From Spirosoma pollinicola (lineage in GTDB: Bacteria > Bacteroidota > Bacteroidia > Cytophagales > Spirosomataceae), in the NCBI RefSeq assembly GCF_002831565.1, contig NZ_CP025096.1, forward strand, positions 4,512,501-4,576,500: 64,000 nucleotides of DNA, given 5' to 3'. The notes under the pieces are model-generated. The model did no database searches, was not told where the DNA came from, and saw nothing but the letters and a program-made list of their open reading frames with translations. The position numbers and the translations under genes were made by a program. Below, in pieces: positions 34,743 through 43,351 of this stretch (its first letter is position 1; every line of letters starts with the position of its first letter).

Positions 34743-37730
34743 ATGAAAAACTTACTGACTGTTAAGCAATTGGGCCGATTTGCGTTATTCCTTACTCATT
34801 GTACATTATTCATTAGCTTCAGCAGTTTTGCGCAGTCTACTATTCGTGGGCAGGCTGTCGATTCGCTCACGCGAAAGCCACTTCTTGAAGCCTCGGTTTC
34901 ACTGTTGCTGGCCCGAGACTCATCGCTGGTGTCGTTTGGTATTACCGATGGTGAGGGACAGTTTACGTTCCCCAAAATCGCTGAAGGCCAGTATCGGTTA
35001 CTCATCTCATATGTAGGCTATCGCAGTCGCGCCAAGCGGGTTTCGGTTACAGGTGCTAACCCCACAACCGACGCTGGTACAATAGATCTGGTAGCGCAGT
35101 CGCAAACCTTGACCGAAGTATCGGTGCAGGGCGAGCGGGCGCCCATTGCCGTTAAAGGCGATACGCTGGAGTTTAACGCGGGTTCGTTCAAAACCCGTCC
35201 CAATGCACAGGTAGAGGATTTGTTGAAGAAACTGCCGGGCGTAGAGGTTGATCGTGACGGTAACGTAAAAGCACAGGGCCAGGCCATTACAAAAGTATTG
35301 GTAGATGGAAAACCATTCTTTGGCAACGACCCTAAAATGGCCACCCGCAACCTTCCCGCTGATATTATCGACAAAGTGCAACTCTTTGATCAGGCTTCTG
35401 AACAGTCGGCTTTCTCGGGTGTGGACGATGGCGACCGGGAAAAAACCATCAACATTACCACCAAGAAAGACAAGCGGAAAGGGTCGTTTGGCCAGCAGAC
35501 CATTGGCGCAGGGCCAAAGCCGGGCGATGATGCGAGATATTCAGGCAGAGTCAGTTTCAATCGGTTTAATAATGGCCGTCAGATTTCGGTGCTGGGTATG
35601 GCCAATAACGTGAATCAGCAGGGCTTTACGGCCTCGGATTTAGGACTTGGTAATAACTTTGGCGGAGCCGGACAAGGGCAGGGTGGTGGTGGAGGTAGCA
35701 ACGTAGTTCGTGGTGGAGCTGGTGGTGGTAGTGGTAACGGCGCCGGTCAGGTGGGTAGCAATGCCATTACAACGTCTTGGGCAACAGGCATCAATTACCG
35801 CGATGGCTGGGGCAAAAAGATTGACGTGGTCAGCAGCTATAACGCCAGCAACACCAACACCCTCACCAACCAGCAAAGTCACCGGGAGAACGTGATTCCC
35901 AGCGGCACATCCGGCACAATTCCTACACGAACGGATGCCGGATTTGTTCGTGACCAAACCAACGGGTCGGATAATACCAATACAAATCAGCGGGTCAATC
36001 TTCGGCTCGATTACCGAATCGACTCGATGACGACGATCCGGGTTATTCCGAGTTTGTCGTGGCTAAATTCAACCTATAACAACCAAAGCGAAGCCAGAAC
36101 GCTTACCAATGAAGGTGTTCTGGCCAATTCGAGCCAGACCAACTATAACTCAAATGGTAGTGGCTTCACCGGCAATAACTCCCTGCTGCTCTTTCGTAAA
36201 TTCCAGAAAAAAGGCCGGAGTTTTTCGGTCAACTGGAACATCGCCTTCAACAACCAGGATAATGAAGGAATCAATAAGTCGGTCAACCAGTTTAACGGCT
36301 CGTCGACCAGCCTGACGTCGGGCATTATCACAAAGGATACCGTAACGGGTATTACTACGCAGACCATTAACCAACGCAACAACCAGCAAACGCATTCGAT
36401 GACCAACACGGTCAATGTAAGTTATACGGAACCGCTGTCGATGCGCCAAACCCTTGAATTTCATTACAATCTGTCTAATAATCATAATACGTCGGACCGG
36501 GCGGTGAACGATTTTAACGGACTAACGAACCAGTACGACCAGTTAAATCCCTTGTTGAGTAACAACTTCGTGAACGACTATGTAACGAATCGGGGTGGGC
36601 TGACGTGGCAAACGAAGCGGCTGAAATACACCTACGCGTTCGGTCTGGACGCGCAGCAGGCAAGCCTTAATTCCGATAACCTTAGTCGCATCGGCGGACC
36701 GCGCGAAACAAACCTGAACCGCACGTTTTCAAACCTGTTACCAAACGCGTTACTGACTTACAATTTTGCGAAAAGCCGGAGGCTCCGATTCAACTACCGG
36801 ACCCGGATCAATGCGCCATCGGTAAACCAGTTGCAGCCGGTGCCCAACAACACCAACCCGCTCAATATTCAGTTAGGTAATGCCGGTCTGCAACCGGAAT
36901 ACAGCCATACGCTATCCCTGAACTACAATCAGTTTGATGCGGCTACGTTCCGAAATATGTTTGTTTTCCTGAACGCCAGCCGAACGGATAACAAAATCGT
37001 TAACTCAACGGTATTCAACCAGTCGGGCGCGCAGACGACAACGCCTGTAAATACCAATGGATATTATACGGTGAACGGGTCGTTTGTCATTGGCCGACCG
37101 CTTAAGTTGGGGGCGCAAAAAACGAACCTGAACTTATCGACTAACCTGACCTATAATCAGGGAATGAGCTTTATAAACAACCAATCCAATCAGGCGAAAA
37201 ACTGGCTGATTGGGCAGGGCGCTACGATAAGCTCAAATTTTACGGAGAAGCTGGACTTGAACCTGTCGGGAAATATTAACTGGCAATCAGCGAAGTACTC
37301 GTTGCAACCGCAGCAGAACACAACCTTCCTGAATCAGACAGTTACGCTCGATGTCTATTACCAGTTACCGCTGAAGTTTACCTTTTCCACCAACGCTTAT
37401 TTCAATCATTACGGCGGAAGTTCGGCCAACTATAACCAGTCCTACACGCTCTGGAATGCCACCCTGGCCCGGCAGTTGTTCAAGCAGAATCAGGGAGAGC
37501 TGCGCTTTCAGGCATTCGATTTGCTGAACCAGAACCAGAGTATCGTACGGAACGTAACCGACACGTATACCGAAGAAGTACGGAGTCGGGTGCTGAACCG
37601 CTATTTCATGATTAGTTTTGTGTATAACCTACGTAGTTTCAGTGCGGGCGTTACGGCTCCACGCGATCCATTTCAGCAGCAGAATGGGGGAGGGCAGCGG
37701 GGACAGGGCGGTTTCCGGAGGAATGGCTAG
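34743..37730 (+). CDS. Outer-membrane beta-barrel protein with carboxypeptidase-regulatory-like domain
   Basis: A 995-residue protein with a signal (RFALFLTHCTLFISFSSFAQ). Residues about 30-110 form a CarboxypepD_reg-like beta-sandwich (IRGQAVDSLTRKPLLEASVSL, ISYVGYRS). A plug-like region follows (VLVDGKPFFGNDPKMATRNLPADIIDKVQLFD), then a low-complexity Gly/Asn-rich stretch (about 300-340: FGGAGQGQGG, then GGAGGGSGNG) and a long beta-barrel to the C-terminus, consistent with outer-membrane beta-barrel family 3. A full TonB-box is not clear, and the plug is short compared with SusC. It is probably cotranscribed with the GLPGLI gene. Cargo unknown. Confidence 0.85.
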   Translation: MKNLLTVKQLGRFALFLTHCTLFISFSSFAQSTIRGQAVDSLTRKPLLEASVSLLLARDSSLVSFGITDGEGQFTFPKIAEGQYRLLISYVGYRSRAKRVSVTGANPTTDAGTIDLVAQSQTLTEVSVQGERAPIAVKGDTLEFNAGSFKTRPNAQVEDLLKKLPGVEVDRDGNVKAQGQAITKVLVDGKPFFGNDPKMATRNLPADIIDKVQLFDQASEQSAFSGVDDGDREKTINITTKKDKRKGSFGQQTIGAGPKPGDDARYSGRVSFNRFNNGRQISVLGMANNVNQQGFTASDLGLGNNFGGAGQGQGGGGGSNVVRGGAGGGSGNGAGQVGSNAITTSWATGINYRDGWGKKIDVVSSYNASNTNTLTNQQSHRENVIPSGTSGTIPTRTDAGFVRDQTNGSDNTNTNQRVNLRLDYRIDSMTTIRVIPSLSWLNSTYNNQSEARTLTNEGVLANSSQTNYNSNGSGFTGNNSLLLFRKFQKKGRSFSVNWNIAFNNQDNEGINKSVNQFNGSSTSLTSGIITKDTVTGITTQTINQRNNQQTHSMTNTVNVSYTEPLSMRQTLEFHYNLSNNHNTSDRAVNDFNGLTNQYDQLNPLLSNNFVNDYVTNRGGLTWQTKRLKYTYAFGLDAQQASLNSDNLSRIGGPRETNLNRTFSNLLPNALLTYNFAKSRRLRFNYRTRINAPSVNQLQPVPNNTNPLNIQLGNAGLQPEYSHTLSLNYNQFDAATFRNMFVFLNASRTDNKIVNSTVFNQSGAQTTTPVNTNGYYTVNGSFVIGRPLKLGAQKTNLNLSTNLTYNQGMSFINNQSNQAKNWLIGQGATISSNFTEKLDLNLSGNINWQSAKYSLQPQQNTTFLNQTVTLDVYYQLPLKFTFSTNAYFNHYGGSSANYNQSYTLWNATLARQLFKQNQGELRFQAFDLLNQNQSIVRNVTDTYTEEVRSRVLNRYFMISFVYNLRSFSAGVTAPRDPFQQQNGGGQRGQGGFRRNG

Positions 37731-37744
37731 TTGATGTGATGCAC

Positions 37745-38488
37745 CTAAGGGGATGTTGTATTTTTAGGTTGCGTATGCAGCCAGTTCCTGATTGAATCAT
37801 CTAAGTCAGAGAATTTAAACCAGACTTGTTTGTAATAAACCGTTCCGTCGGGATTAATTAAATAAGCCATGTTGGGTGCCTGACCGAAGGCCAGCCAAAA
37901 ATCATTCGTAGGTGTATCTACTAAAACAGGGACTGTTAACGCATTTTGCTGTTGCCATTTTTTTGCCAGTACCTTCCGTTCACCATAGGTTTTTGCCTGT
38001 TGCGCTTCTATATGATCCCGGGTATTTGCCGAGGCAATATCTACACGATTATTCGCTGAATAAGGACTAGCAATATCCGACGGATGCGCATCAATCGTAT
38101 AAACGATATAGGTGTTGATCTTGCCTTTGTAACGTGCTGTTAACAAATTAATGTCCGGCATATTACGGCGACTTATATCGCACGTATAACTTCCCGAAAT
38201 CAGCAGTAAGGGTTTATTACTTGTCAGAATTTCGGATAAGGAGTATTTCGTTCCATCCAGCGAGTAGAGAGTAAAGTCGTTGACTTTTTCGCCTTTCTGA
38301 TAACCCAATTTAACGAAGTTGGTGAAATTGTCTTTGATCCCTTCTGAAACAGGAAGATCTATTTTAGCTGCATCGCTGGGTAATTTCTTTTGGCTATTGG
38401 TATTTACCGTTGTATGGCTCGTATGGCAGGATGTCAGGGCAGCAAAAGCAAGCAACCCAAGCAGGCAGCTTATTGATTTCATCTTCAT
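37745..38488 (-). CDS. Lipoprotein with iodothyronine-deiodinase-like thioredoxin fold
   Basis: A 247-residue protein with a lipobox (AALTSC, Cys21). From about residue 68 it has a thioredoxin-like domain: FTLYSLDGTKYSLSEIL, ISGSYTCDISRRNM with Cys103, and YIVYTIDAHPSD at residues 127-138. The combination GS-x-T-C followed by the HPSD signature is that of the deiodinase family, where the Cys103 position is selenocysteine in vertebrates. Bacterial members probably act as peroxiredoxin or redoxin-like thiol enzymes rather than on thyroid hormones. I chose ATG 38488 for the lipoprotein signal. It faces the outer-membrane gene (convergent, 14 bp gap). Confidence 0.75.
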   Translation of the reverse strand: MKMKSISCLLGLLAFAALTSCHTSHTTVNTNSQKKLPSDAAKIDLPVSEGIKDNFTNFVKLGYQKGEKVNDFTLYSLDGTKYSLSEILTSNKPLLLISGSYTCDISRRNMPDINLLTARYKGKINTYIVYTIDAHPSDIASPYSANNRVDIASANTRDHIEAQQAKTYGERKVLAKKWQQQNALTVPVLVDTPTNDFWLAFGQAPNMAYLINPDGTVYYKQVWFKFSDLDDSIRNWLHTQPKNTTSP

Positions 38489-38718
38489 AACGTTTAATGA
38501 GAAACTGTATAGGTATGCGCTAATTAACTGTTTGTATAGGAATAATGAACGCACTTAATCGCTGGACGATAACAATGTATAAAGCGAAATTAAACGAAAT
38601 TAGACGTCGGAAAAATTAAAAATTATCTAAAACAGGTAGAGTTTATAAACCAGTTTATAGTTAGCAATACGATTTACTTATACTGTATTTGATAGAATTA
38701 CTTAGCAACGATACGCTT

Positions 38719-38935
38719 TATTTTTGCAATTAATGAATATGCAAATGGTGGTAGTTAGAGCAGCTATTTAGTTAATTGTACTTAGTCAATGGGCGTTAAC
38801 AAGACTAGCAATATTCTCTATTAGCTATCAACGAGTGCGTAAAATACTTACGGCTTCTATAGTGCTTTTATTAACGAAATAGTAGTTGATACTGAGTAAG
38901 TATTTTACCTTGACTAAGGTAAACTACTTACTCAG
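38719..38935 (+). promoter_or_regulatory. Attenuator-like leader without a downstream operon
   Basis: A perfect Bacteroidota -7 box (TATTTTTG, fitting TAnnTTTG) at 38719-38726 precedes an ATG at 38733, implying a nearly leaderless transcript. The frame 38733-38771 encodes 12 residues, MNMQMVVVRAAI, with three consecutive Val codons and then Ile at the end. Downstream are three pairing segments: A (38839-38851) can pair over 13 bp with B's centre (38896-38908), while B (38892-38909) can pair instead with C (38918-38935) over 18 bp with one mismatch and an 8-nt loop. These alternatives exclude each other. No convincing -33 TTTG at normal spacing was found, and no plus-strand gene follows before 42.4 kb. 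Confidence 0.45.
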
Positions 38936-39053
38936 ATAGTTTAAATTATTCTGACCAAGTCATCAGTTTATGAACTGTACAATTTTTGAAATAGTAAACT
39001 CATTCGTATAATTTGATATAAAGTCCCGCACTAATCAGCGCGGGACTTCACCT

Positions 39054-40124
39054 CTATTTTATATACCGAAAATCCTCATTGCCTTTCAGGGCTAGCAACG
39101 TTTCGTACATGAGCTTGATAACATTCTGCACATCGTCCATATGGACGGTTTCAACGGTGGTGTGCATGTATTTGAGGGGCAACGAAATCAGGGCTGATGC
39201 AATACCTTCGGTTGCATAGGCAAAGGCATCGGTATCGGTGCCCGTCGAACGGCTAACCGCCTGACGCTGGAACGCGATTTCCTGCTGTTCGGCCACACCG
39301 ATCAGAAAATCAAGTACATTGTTCTGTACGGCAGGGCCGTAGCACAACACCGGACCATCACCACATTTGAGGTCACCCTGTTCTTTTTTGTCGTACTTCG
39401 GCGATTGCGTGTCGTGCGTTACATCGGTACAGATAGCCAGATCGGGCTTGAGCCGACGAGCGATCATCTCGGCGCCACGCAGGCCAATTTCTTCCTGAAC
39501 GGCGTTGACGATGTATAAGGTAAATGGCAGAGTTACGTTGTTTTCTTTCAGGAGTCGGGCTACTTCAGCAATCATGAAACCACCCATCCGGTTGTCGAGT
39601 GCGCGGCCAACATAATACCGGTTGTTCAATTCCATCAGGCCATCCACAAAGGTGCAAACGGTGCCAACATGAATACCCATGTCCAGCACTTCCTGCTTGG
39701 TGGCGGCCCCCACGTCGATGAACAGGTCCGTTACTTTGGGGGCTGTATCTTTAGCCAGATCGCGAACGTGAATAGCGGGCCAGCCGAAGACACCTTCGAC
39801 AACGCCTTTCTTTGTGTGCAGATTTACCCGCATCGAAGGCGCGATGACCGCATCGGAACCACCATTCCGGCGCACGAACAGGTAGCCATCGTCGGAGATG
39901 AAATTGACAAACCACGAAATCTCGTCGGAGTGCGCTTCGATCACGACAGAGTAGCCCTTACCGGGTCCAATTACGCCAACGGCGGTGCCATACGTATCGA
40001 CAATGTACTCGTCGGTATAGGGTTTGAGGTAATCCAGCCAAATCTGCTGCCCCGATGCTTCGAAGCCGGTGGGTGAGGCATTGTTGAGGTACTGATACAG
40101 GAAACTTTTACTGTGTTCGTTCAT
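39054..40124 (-). CDS. M42 family metallopeptidase (deblocking/glutamyl aminopeptidase-like)
   Basis: A 356-residue cytoplasmic protein with a full M42 co-catalytic zinc site: EAHSDEISW (His ligand and Asp), ALDNRMGGF (bridging Asp), NAVQEEIGLRGAEM (Glu base and Glu ligand), CTDVTHDTQS (Asp) and KYMHTTVETVHM (His). These self-compartmentalising enzymes form tetrahedral dodecamers that trim peptides. The gene starts 4 bp within the neighbouring TOPRIM-type gene (ATGA overlap), so it may be read on the same transcript as the ATPase pair, although its function is probably separate. Confidence 0.9.
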   Translation of the reverse strand: MNEHSKSFLYQYLNNASPTGFEASGQQIWLDYLKPYTDEYIVDTYGTAVGVIGPGKGYSVVIEAHSDEISWFVNFISDDGYLFVRRNGGSDAVIAPSMRVNLHTKKGVVEGVFGWPAIHVRDLAKDTAPKVTDLFIDVGAATKQEVLDMGIHVGTVCTFVDGLMELNNRYYVGRALDNRMGGFMIAEVARLLKENNVTLPFTLYIVNAVQEEIGLRGAEMIARRLKPDLAICTDVTHDTQSPKYDKKEQGDLKCGDGPVLCYGPAVQNNVLDFLIGVAEQQEIAFQRQAVSRSTGTDTDAFAYATEGIASALISLPLKYMHTTVETVHMDDVQNVIKLMYETLLALKGNEDFRYIK

Positions 40125-40735
40125 TGGATGCTAAAAAACGGGTCTAAAAATTCTTTTAGTGCTTTGAGGGGCAGGTGTTTTGGGTCAAGATTCCAGTGGT
40201 CCTTATTTAAAAAGTTACGCTTATCGGGTTTGCTTATAAGATCGCGTTGCGATTCAGAATGACCAAGTATAGATTCGAGGTAAGCAAAAATTTTGCCCTT
40301 CCGATTGGGGAGATAATAAAACTCGTTCGAGCTTAAACAACTTTCGTACACTTGCCAGCAGTCAAAAAATGGCTGGTGAGTAGGATTGTAAATGATTTCC
40401 AAAATAGATTCCAAATCGCCTGTCTGGCTATTGTTAGGCCAAAGAAAAAAATCAAATTGATAAATAGCCGCGAGTTTAGCAACAACTTCTTTTCGTTGTG
40501 TAAAATCATCATCGGCATCAAGAATAACAACATTATGGATTTTGTTCTCTTGGTTCTGAGCGAAATTTATCTTGTTTAAATGAATAACTTGTTCAAAACG
40601 ATGTTTGAGATTATCCTTTCCATCTAATACATCAATGTATGAGTCGGGTAATTCTTTATTGTACCAATAATGAATGATGTCTTTTAAGAATTTACGGTCG
40701 CTTGGACCTTCTACGTAAAATTGTACACTACTCAT
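40121..40735 (-). CDS. TOPRIM-like (DUF3226/DUF4435-type) protein, partner of the AAA ATPase
   Basis: A 204-residue protein. It opens with FYVEGPSDRKFLKDII, a TOPRIM first motif with Glu9, and continues with NVVILDADDDFTQR, the second motif with acidic residues 73-77. This is the fold of topoisomerase/OLD nucleases that uses metal ions. No signal peptide or membrane helix. It overlaps the AAA-ATPase gene by 4 bp (ATGA) and the M42 peptidase gene by 4 bp. Its C-terminal half (IFAYLESILGHSESQRDLIS, HLPLKALKEFLDPFF) is unknown. The pairing with an OLD-type ATPase mirrors split OLD systems such as PARIS, in which the ATPase senses phage and unleashes a TOPRIM effector. Confidence 0.75.
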   Translation of the reverse strand: MSSVQFYVEGPSDRKFLKDIIHYWYNKELPDSYIDVLDGKDNLKHRFEQVIHLNKINFAQNQENKIHNVVILDADDDFTQRKEVVAKLAAIYQFDFFLWPNNSQTGDLESILEIIYNPTHQPFFDCWQVYESCLSSNEFYYLPNRKGKIFAYLESILGHSESQRDLISKPDKRNFLNKDHWNLDPKHLPLKALKEFLDPFFSIQ

Positions 40736-41820
40736 CGTTGCCCTCCTCTCGTATTAATGCCATTAGCAAGCGAAAACTCAAACTCTTCGAAGGTATAAGT
40801 AAAGGCTTTTACGTCTCCTTGTTTATTTTCAAGCAGGGTTATATTTCGGGCGTCGGCTTGATACTGCTGCATTTCTGAATCTTCCAAGGCTTCTACGAAT
40901 GCTTGCTGGCATTCAAGACTATGAGTAGTAGCGAAAAGCTGCACGTTGTATTTCGCGCAGAGCTGAATGATTATTTGCCAATAACCTTTCAAACGGGTGA
41001 AGTGAATGCCTGAACCAATTTCATCGACCATTAAACGTCGATTTTTTGTAATAGATATCTCCATCAATATTCGAAGCACTTTTACTGTTCCATCACCATA
41101 TCGAGTTATTGGAAATATTCCATTGTTATCAAACAATGTAAGGGAAAGAACTTCTTGGTTTGCACGGAATTTGTGTACTCGTATTTCTTCTATATCGCTA
41201 ATGAACATCTTTGAATTACGCTCTAATTCTTTCCTTGCTTCTTTATTTGAATTAAAGTATTCATAAAAAAAGTCAACTAAAGAGTTAGTGTAATTAGCAT
41301 TTGCTTCAACGAAAGGTGTATAATGATCTATGTTTAGATTCAGATTTTCAAAGTAAGCTCCAGTTATATTAAAACTCTCATTTCCATTTATAGTAGAGTT
41401 TAACTTTAACCATTTGTTAGATAAATTAGAAACTATATTATTCCTGATAAATACTTTATCGATTTCGCTAAGATTATTCTGCGCTAAGATGCTTATCGAA
41501 TATTTTTCATTCTGATTGATTTGAACATTTATGGGTTCGCTAATTCTTTTAAAAAAATAGGACCAAAAATCCGTTGCCTGAATTGATTCTTTATTGAGCC
41601 CATCAGCAAAATTGTGTTTGTGTCGAGTTACAGCCATTGATAAATAAGCGTGAGCCAATCTATTTATATCCTCATCAAACGTCAACGCTTCCAGCACCGA
41701 CGTCTTCCCTACATTGTTGTCTCCCACAATCAGGTTGAACTGCCCCAGGTTGCTCATCTCGAAGGAGTCGAACCGCTTGAAGTTCTCAATTTTGAAGTAG
41801 GTGAGGTGTTGCTTTTCCAT
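40732..41820 (-). CDS. AAA (AAA_15/21-type, OLD-like) ATPase
   Basis: A 362-residue protein starting MEKQHLTYFKIENFKRFDSF, the N-terminal strand pattern of ABC/OLD-like ATPases. Walker A is GDNNVGKT at 33-40, Walker B is LMVDEIGSGIH with Asp266-Glu267, the signature-like region is RYGDGTVKVL and the H-loop is FATTHSLECQQ. The middle (about 90-240) is a helical insert, A+T-rich in DNA composition and unlike its neighbours, suggesting transfer. I chose ATG 41820; the earlier ATG 41859 adds a tail with no counterpart. Overlaps the TOPRIM gene by ATGA. Preceded by an XRE regulator gene 76 bp upstream in the same direction. Confidence 0.85.
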   Translation of the reverse strand: MEKQHLTYFKIENFKRFDSFEMSNLGQFNLIVGDNNVGKTSVLEALTFDEDINRLAHAYLSMAVTRHKHNFADGLNKESIQATDFWSYFFKRISEPINVQINQNEKYSISILAQNNLSEIDKVFIRNNIVSNLSNKWLKLNSTINGNESFNITGAYFENLNLNIDHYTPFVEANANYTNSLVDFFYEYFNSNKEARKELERNSKMFISDIEEIRVHKFRANQEVLSLTLFDNNGIFPITRYGDGTVKVLRILMEISITKNRRLMVDEIGSGIHFTRLKGYWQIIIQLCAKYNVQLFATTHSLECQQAFVEALEDSEMQQYQADARNITLLENKQGDVKAFTYTFEEFEFSLANGINTRGGQR

Positions 41821-41895
41821 AAATAAGGCTGGCTTCGCTAAAGGAAGCGTTGCGAACAAATGTACTAAATGGACAGGTATCTCCTGCGTTGTCGA

Positions 41896-42321
41896 TCAAA
41901 ACCCAATCCGCTCCCGTTTTTGCTCTACGCCCATCGAGCGCAGCACTTCCATCGCAATCCGGTCGTCGTATTTGCGCTTCCAATAGTCGGCTTCCAGGCG
42001 CAGTTTGTCCAGTTCGAGCTGTTGTTTCTCGACCACAAGGCGAAGGGTTTCGAGTTCGTGACTAGCCAGTTCATCGGCTCTTATGTCGACAACCTGGGCG
42101 GGTAGGGCCTCATCCGTTAGCAGAATTAGTGGCGATATTGCCAAAACGTTTGCAATTTGGGCCAGTCGGGAGAGGGTCAGGTCGGTTTTTCCGCGTTCAA
42201 TGTCGCCATAAGCCGTTGTGGACAGATTGAGTAAATCGGCCATGTTTTCCTGCGATAAACCGCGCTGAAGGCGCTGTAAGCGTATTTTTTCGGCCGGACC
42301 GCGGTTGATGTGGGTGCTCAT
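41896..42321 (-). CDS. XRE-family HTH regulator with C-terminal coiled coil
   Basis: A 141-residue protein. Residues about 10-65 form a Cro/CI-type helix-turn-helix (IRLQRLQRGLSQENMADLLNLSTTAYGDIERGKTDLTL is split here: helices 2-3 at LSQENMADLL and TTAYGDIERG). The C-terminal part (ELETLRLVVEKQQLELDKLRLEADYWKRKY, in two pieces of fewer than 20 residues) forms a leucine-rich coiled coil that probably drives dimerisation. It sits directly upstream of the AAA-ATPase and TOPRIM genes in the same orientation and is likely their repressor. I chose ATG 42321 (MSTHINR) over 42333. Confidence 0.85.
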   Translation of the reverse strand: MSTHINRGPAEKIRLQRLQRGLSQENMADLLNLSTTAYGDIERGKTDLTLSRLAQIANVLAISPLILLTDEALPAQVVDIRADELASHELETLRLVVEKQQLELDKLRLEADYWKRKYDDRIAMEVLRSMGVEQKRERIGF

Positions 42322-42454
42322 ATCAAGTGTCAACGATAAAATCTAAACCAGAACTGACAAGGTTTTTCGGTATGATAACGCAATTTTGTAACGAAACAAT
42401 TCTCGAACTTACACCAAGCGTTCTTGGTTTTCAAATTAAGAAGTAAACCCAATT

Positions 42455-43159
42455 ATGAATTACGAAAAAGAATTCCGCAATTTCGCCGTGAATCACATGG
42501 GTCTTAATGGCCTGACTGTGGACGGTTACGTGAAACACACCGTTGAAAATAACTCGGTTGAGAACCATAAGGTTGACAACATGACTCGTTCGGTCATTGA
42601 AGAACGCCCGATGAATTTCCGTGAAGTCGACGTGTTCTCACGGCTTATGGCCGACCGGATCATCTTCATGGGCTTGCCCGTCGATGACAACATTGCAAAC
42701 ATCATTGTTGCTCAGTTGCTCTTTCTGGAGTCGGCCGATCCTAAAAAGGATATCCTGATGTACCTCAATAGCCCAGGTGGTTCGGTTTATGCCGGTTTGG
42801 GTATTTATGACACCATGCAATATGTGCGACCCGACGTAGCCACGGTTTGTACTAGCCTTGCAGCCTCAATGGGTGCTGTATTGCTGGCTGGTGGTGCTGC
42901 CGGAAAACGGTCGGCGTTACCACACGCCCGTGTCATGATTCACCAGCCATCGGGCGGTGCCCAGGGAACGTCGAAAGACATGCAGGTGACTATGAAAGAA
43001 ATGCTCGAATTAGAGAAAGATTTGTATCGGATTCTGGCTAGCCATTCTGGCCGTACATACGAAGAAATCGAGCAGGCATCTGACCGCGACAAATGGTTCC
43101 GGGCTGAAGAAGCGAAAGAATATGGCTTAATTGATGAAGTCCTGCGCCGGGAAAAATAA
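42455..43159 (+). CDS. clpP: ATP-dependent Clp protease proteolytic subunit ClpP
   Basis: A 234-residue serine peptidase that forms two stacked heptameric rings. The triad is Ser138 in [10 protein letters not shown], His163 in VMIHQPSGG, and Asp212 in SDRDKWF. The hydrophobic N-terminal beta and [21 protein letters not shown] handle region are typical, and the N-terminal extension (residues 1-45) is longer than in E. coli, as in many Bacteroidota. ClpP degrades proteins fed by ClpX, encoded next. A terminator separates the two genes, so ClpX likely has its own promoter or partial readthrough. Confidence 0.97.
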   Translation: MNYEKEFRNFAVNHMGLNGLTVDGYVKHTVENNSVENHKVDNMTRSVIEERPMNFREVDVFSRLMADRIIFMGLPVDDNIANIIVAQLLFLESADPKKDILMYLNSPGGSVYAGLGIYDTMQYVRPDVATVCTSLAASMGAVLLAGGAAGKRSALPHARVMIHQPSGGAQGTSKDMQVTMKEMLELEKDLYRILASHSGRTYEEIEQASDRDKWFRAEEAKEYGLIDEVLRREK

Positions 43160-43206
43160 GCTGGCTTGGCAGTTTGATTACCAATCAATAACTTTGTTAG
43201 TACCGA

Positions 43207-43238
43207 ACGACTCAGGCTCGCCTGGGTCGTTTTTTTTC
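43207..43238 (+). terminator. Intrinsic terminator after clpP
   Basis: ACGACTCAGG pairs with CCTGGGTCGT around CTCG, followed by TTTTTTTT. Confidence 0.85.
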
Positions 43239-43351
43239 TCGAAATTAGCTCAATATTTTTTTATATCAACTGTTTAACTGAACTCAGCTAACAAACGTGT
43301 TTAACACGATGTTGTCCGATAACCCCCAGCCCATTTACCCTGCAACCGTTC

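Noticed and set aside
35007-35381. Overlapping minus-strand frames of 118-124 codons opposite the outer-membrane gene
   Set aside because: They run through conserved plug-region codons on the other strand and show no domain.
40732-42321. Full PARIS system
   Set aside because: The ATPase-TOPRIM plan is similar, but the effector does not clearly match DUF4435, so the name is not applied.
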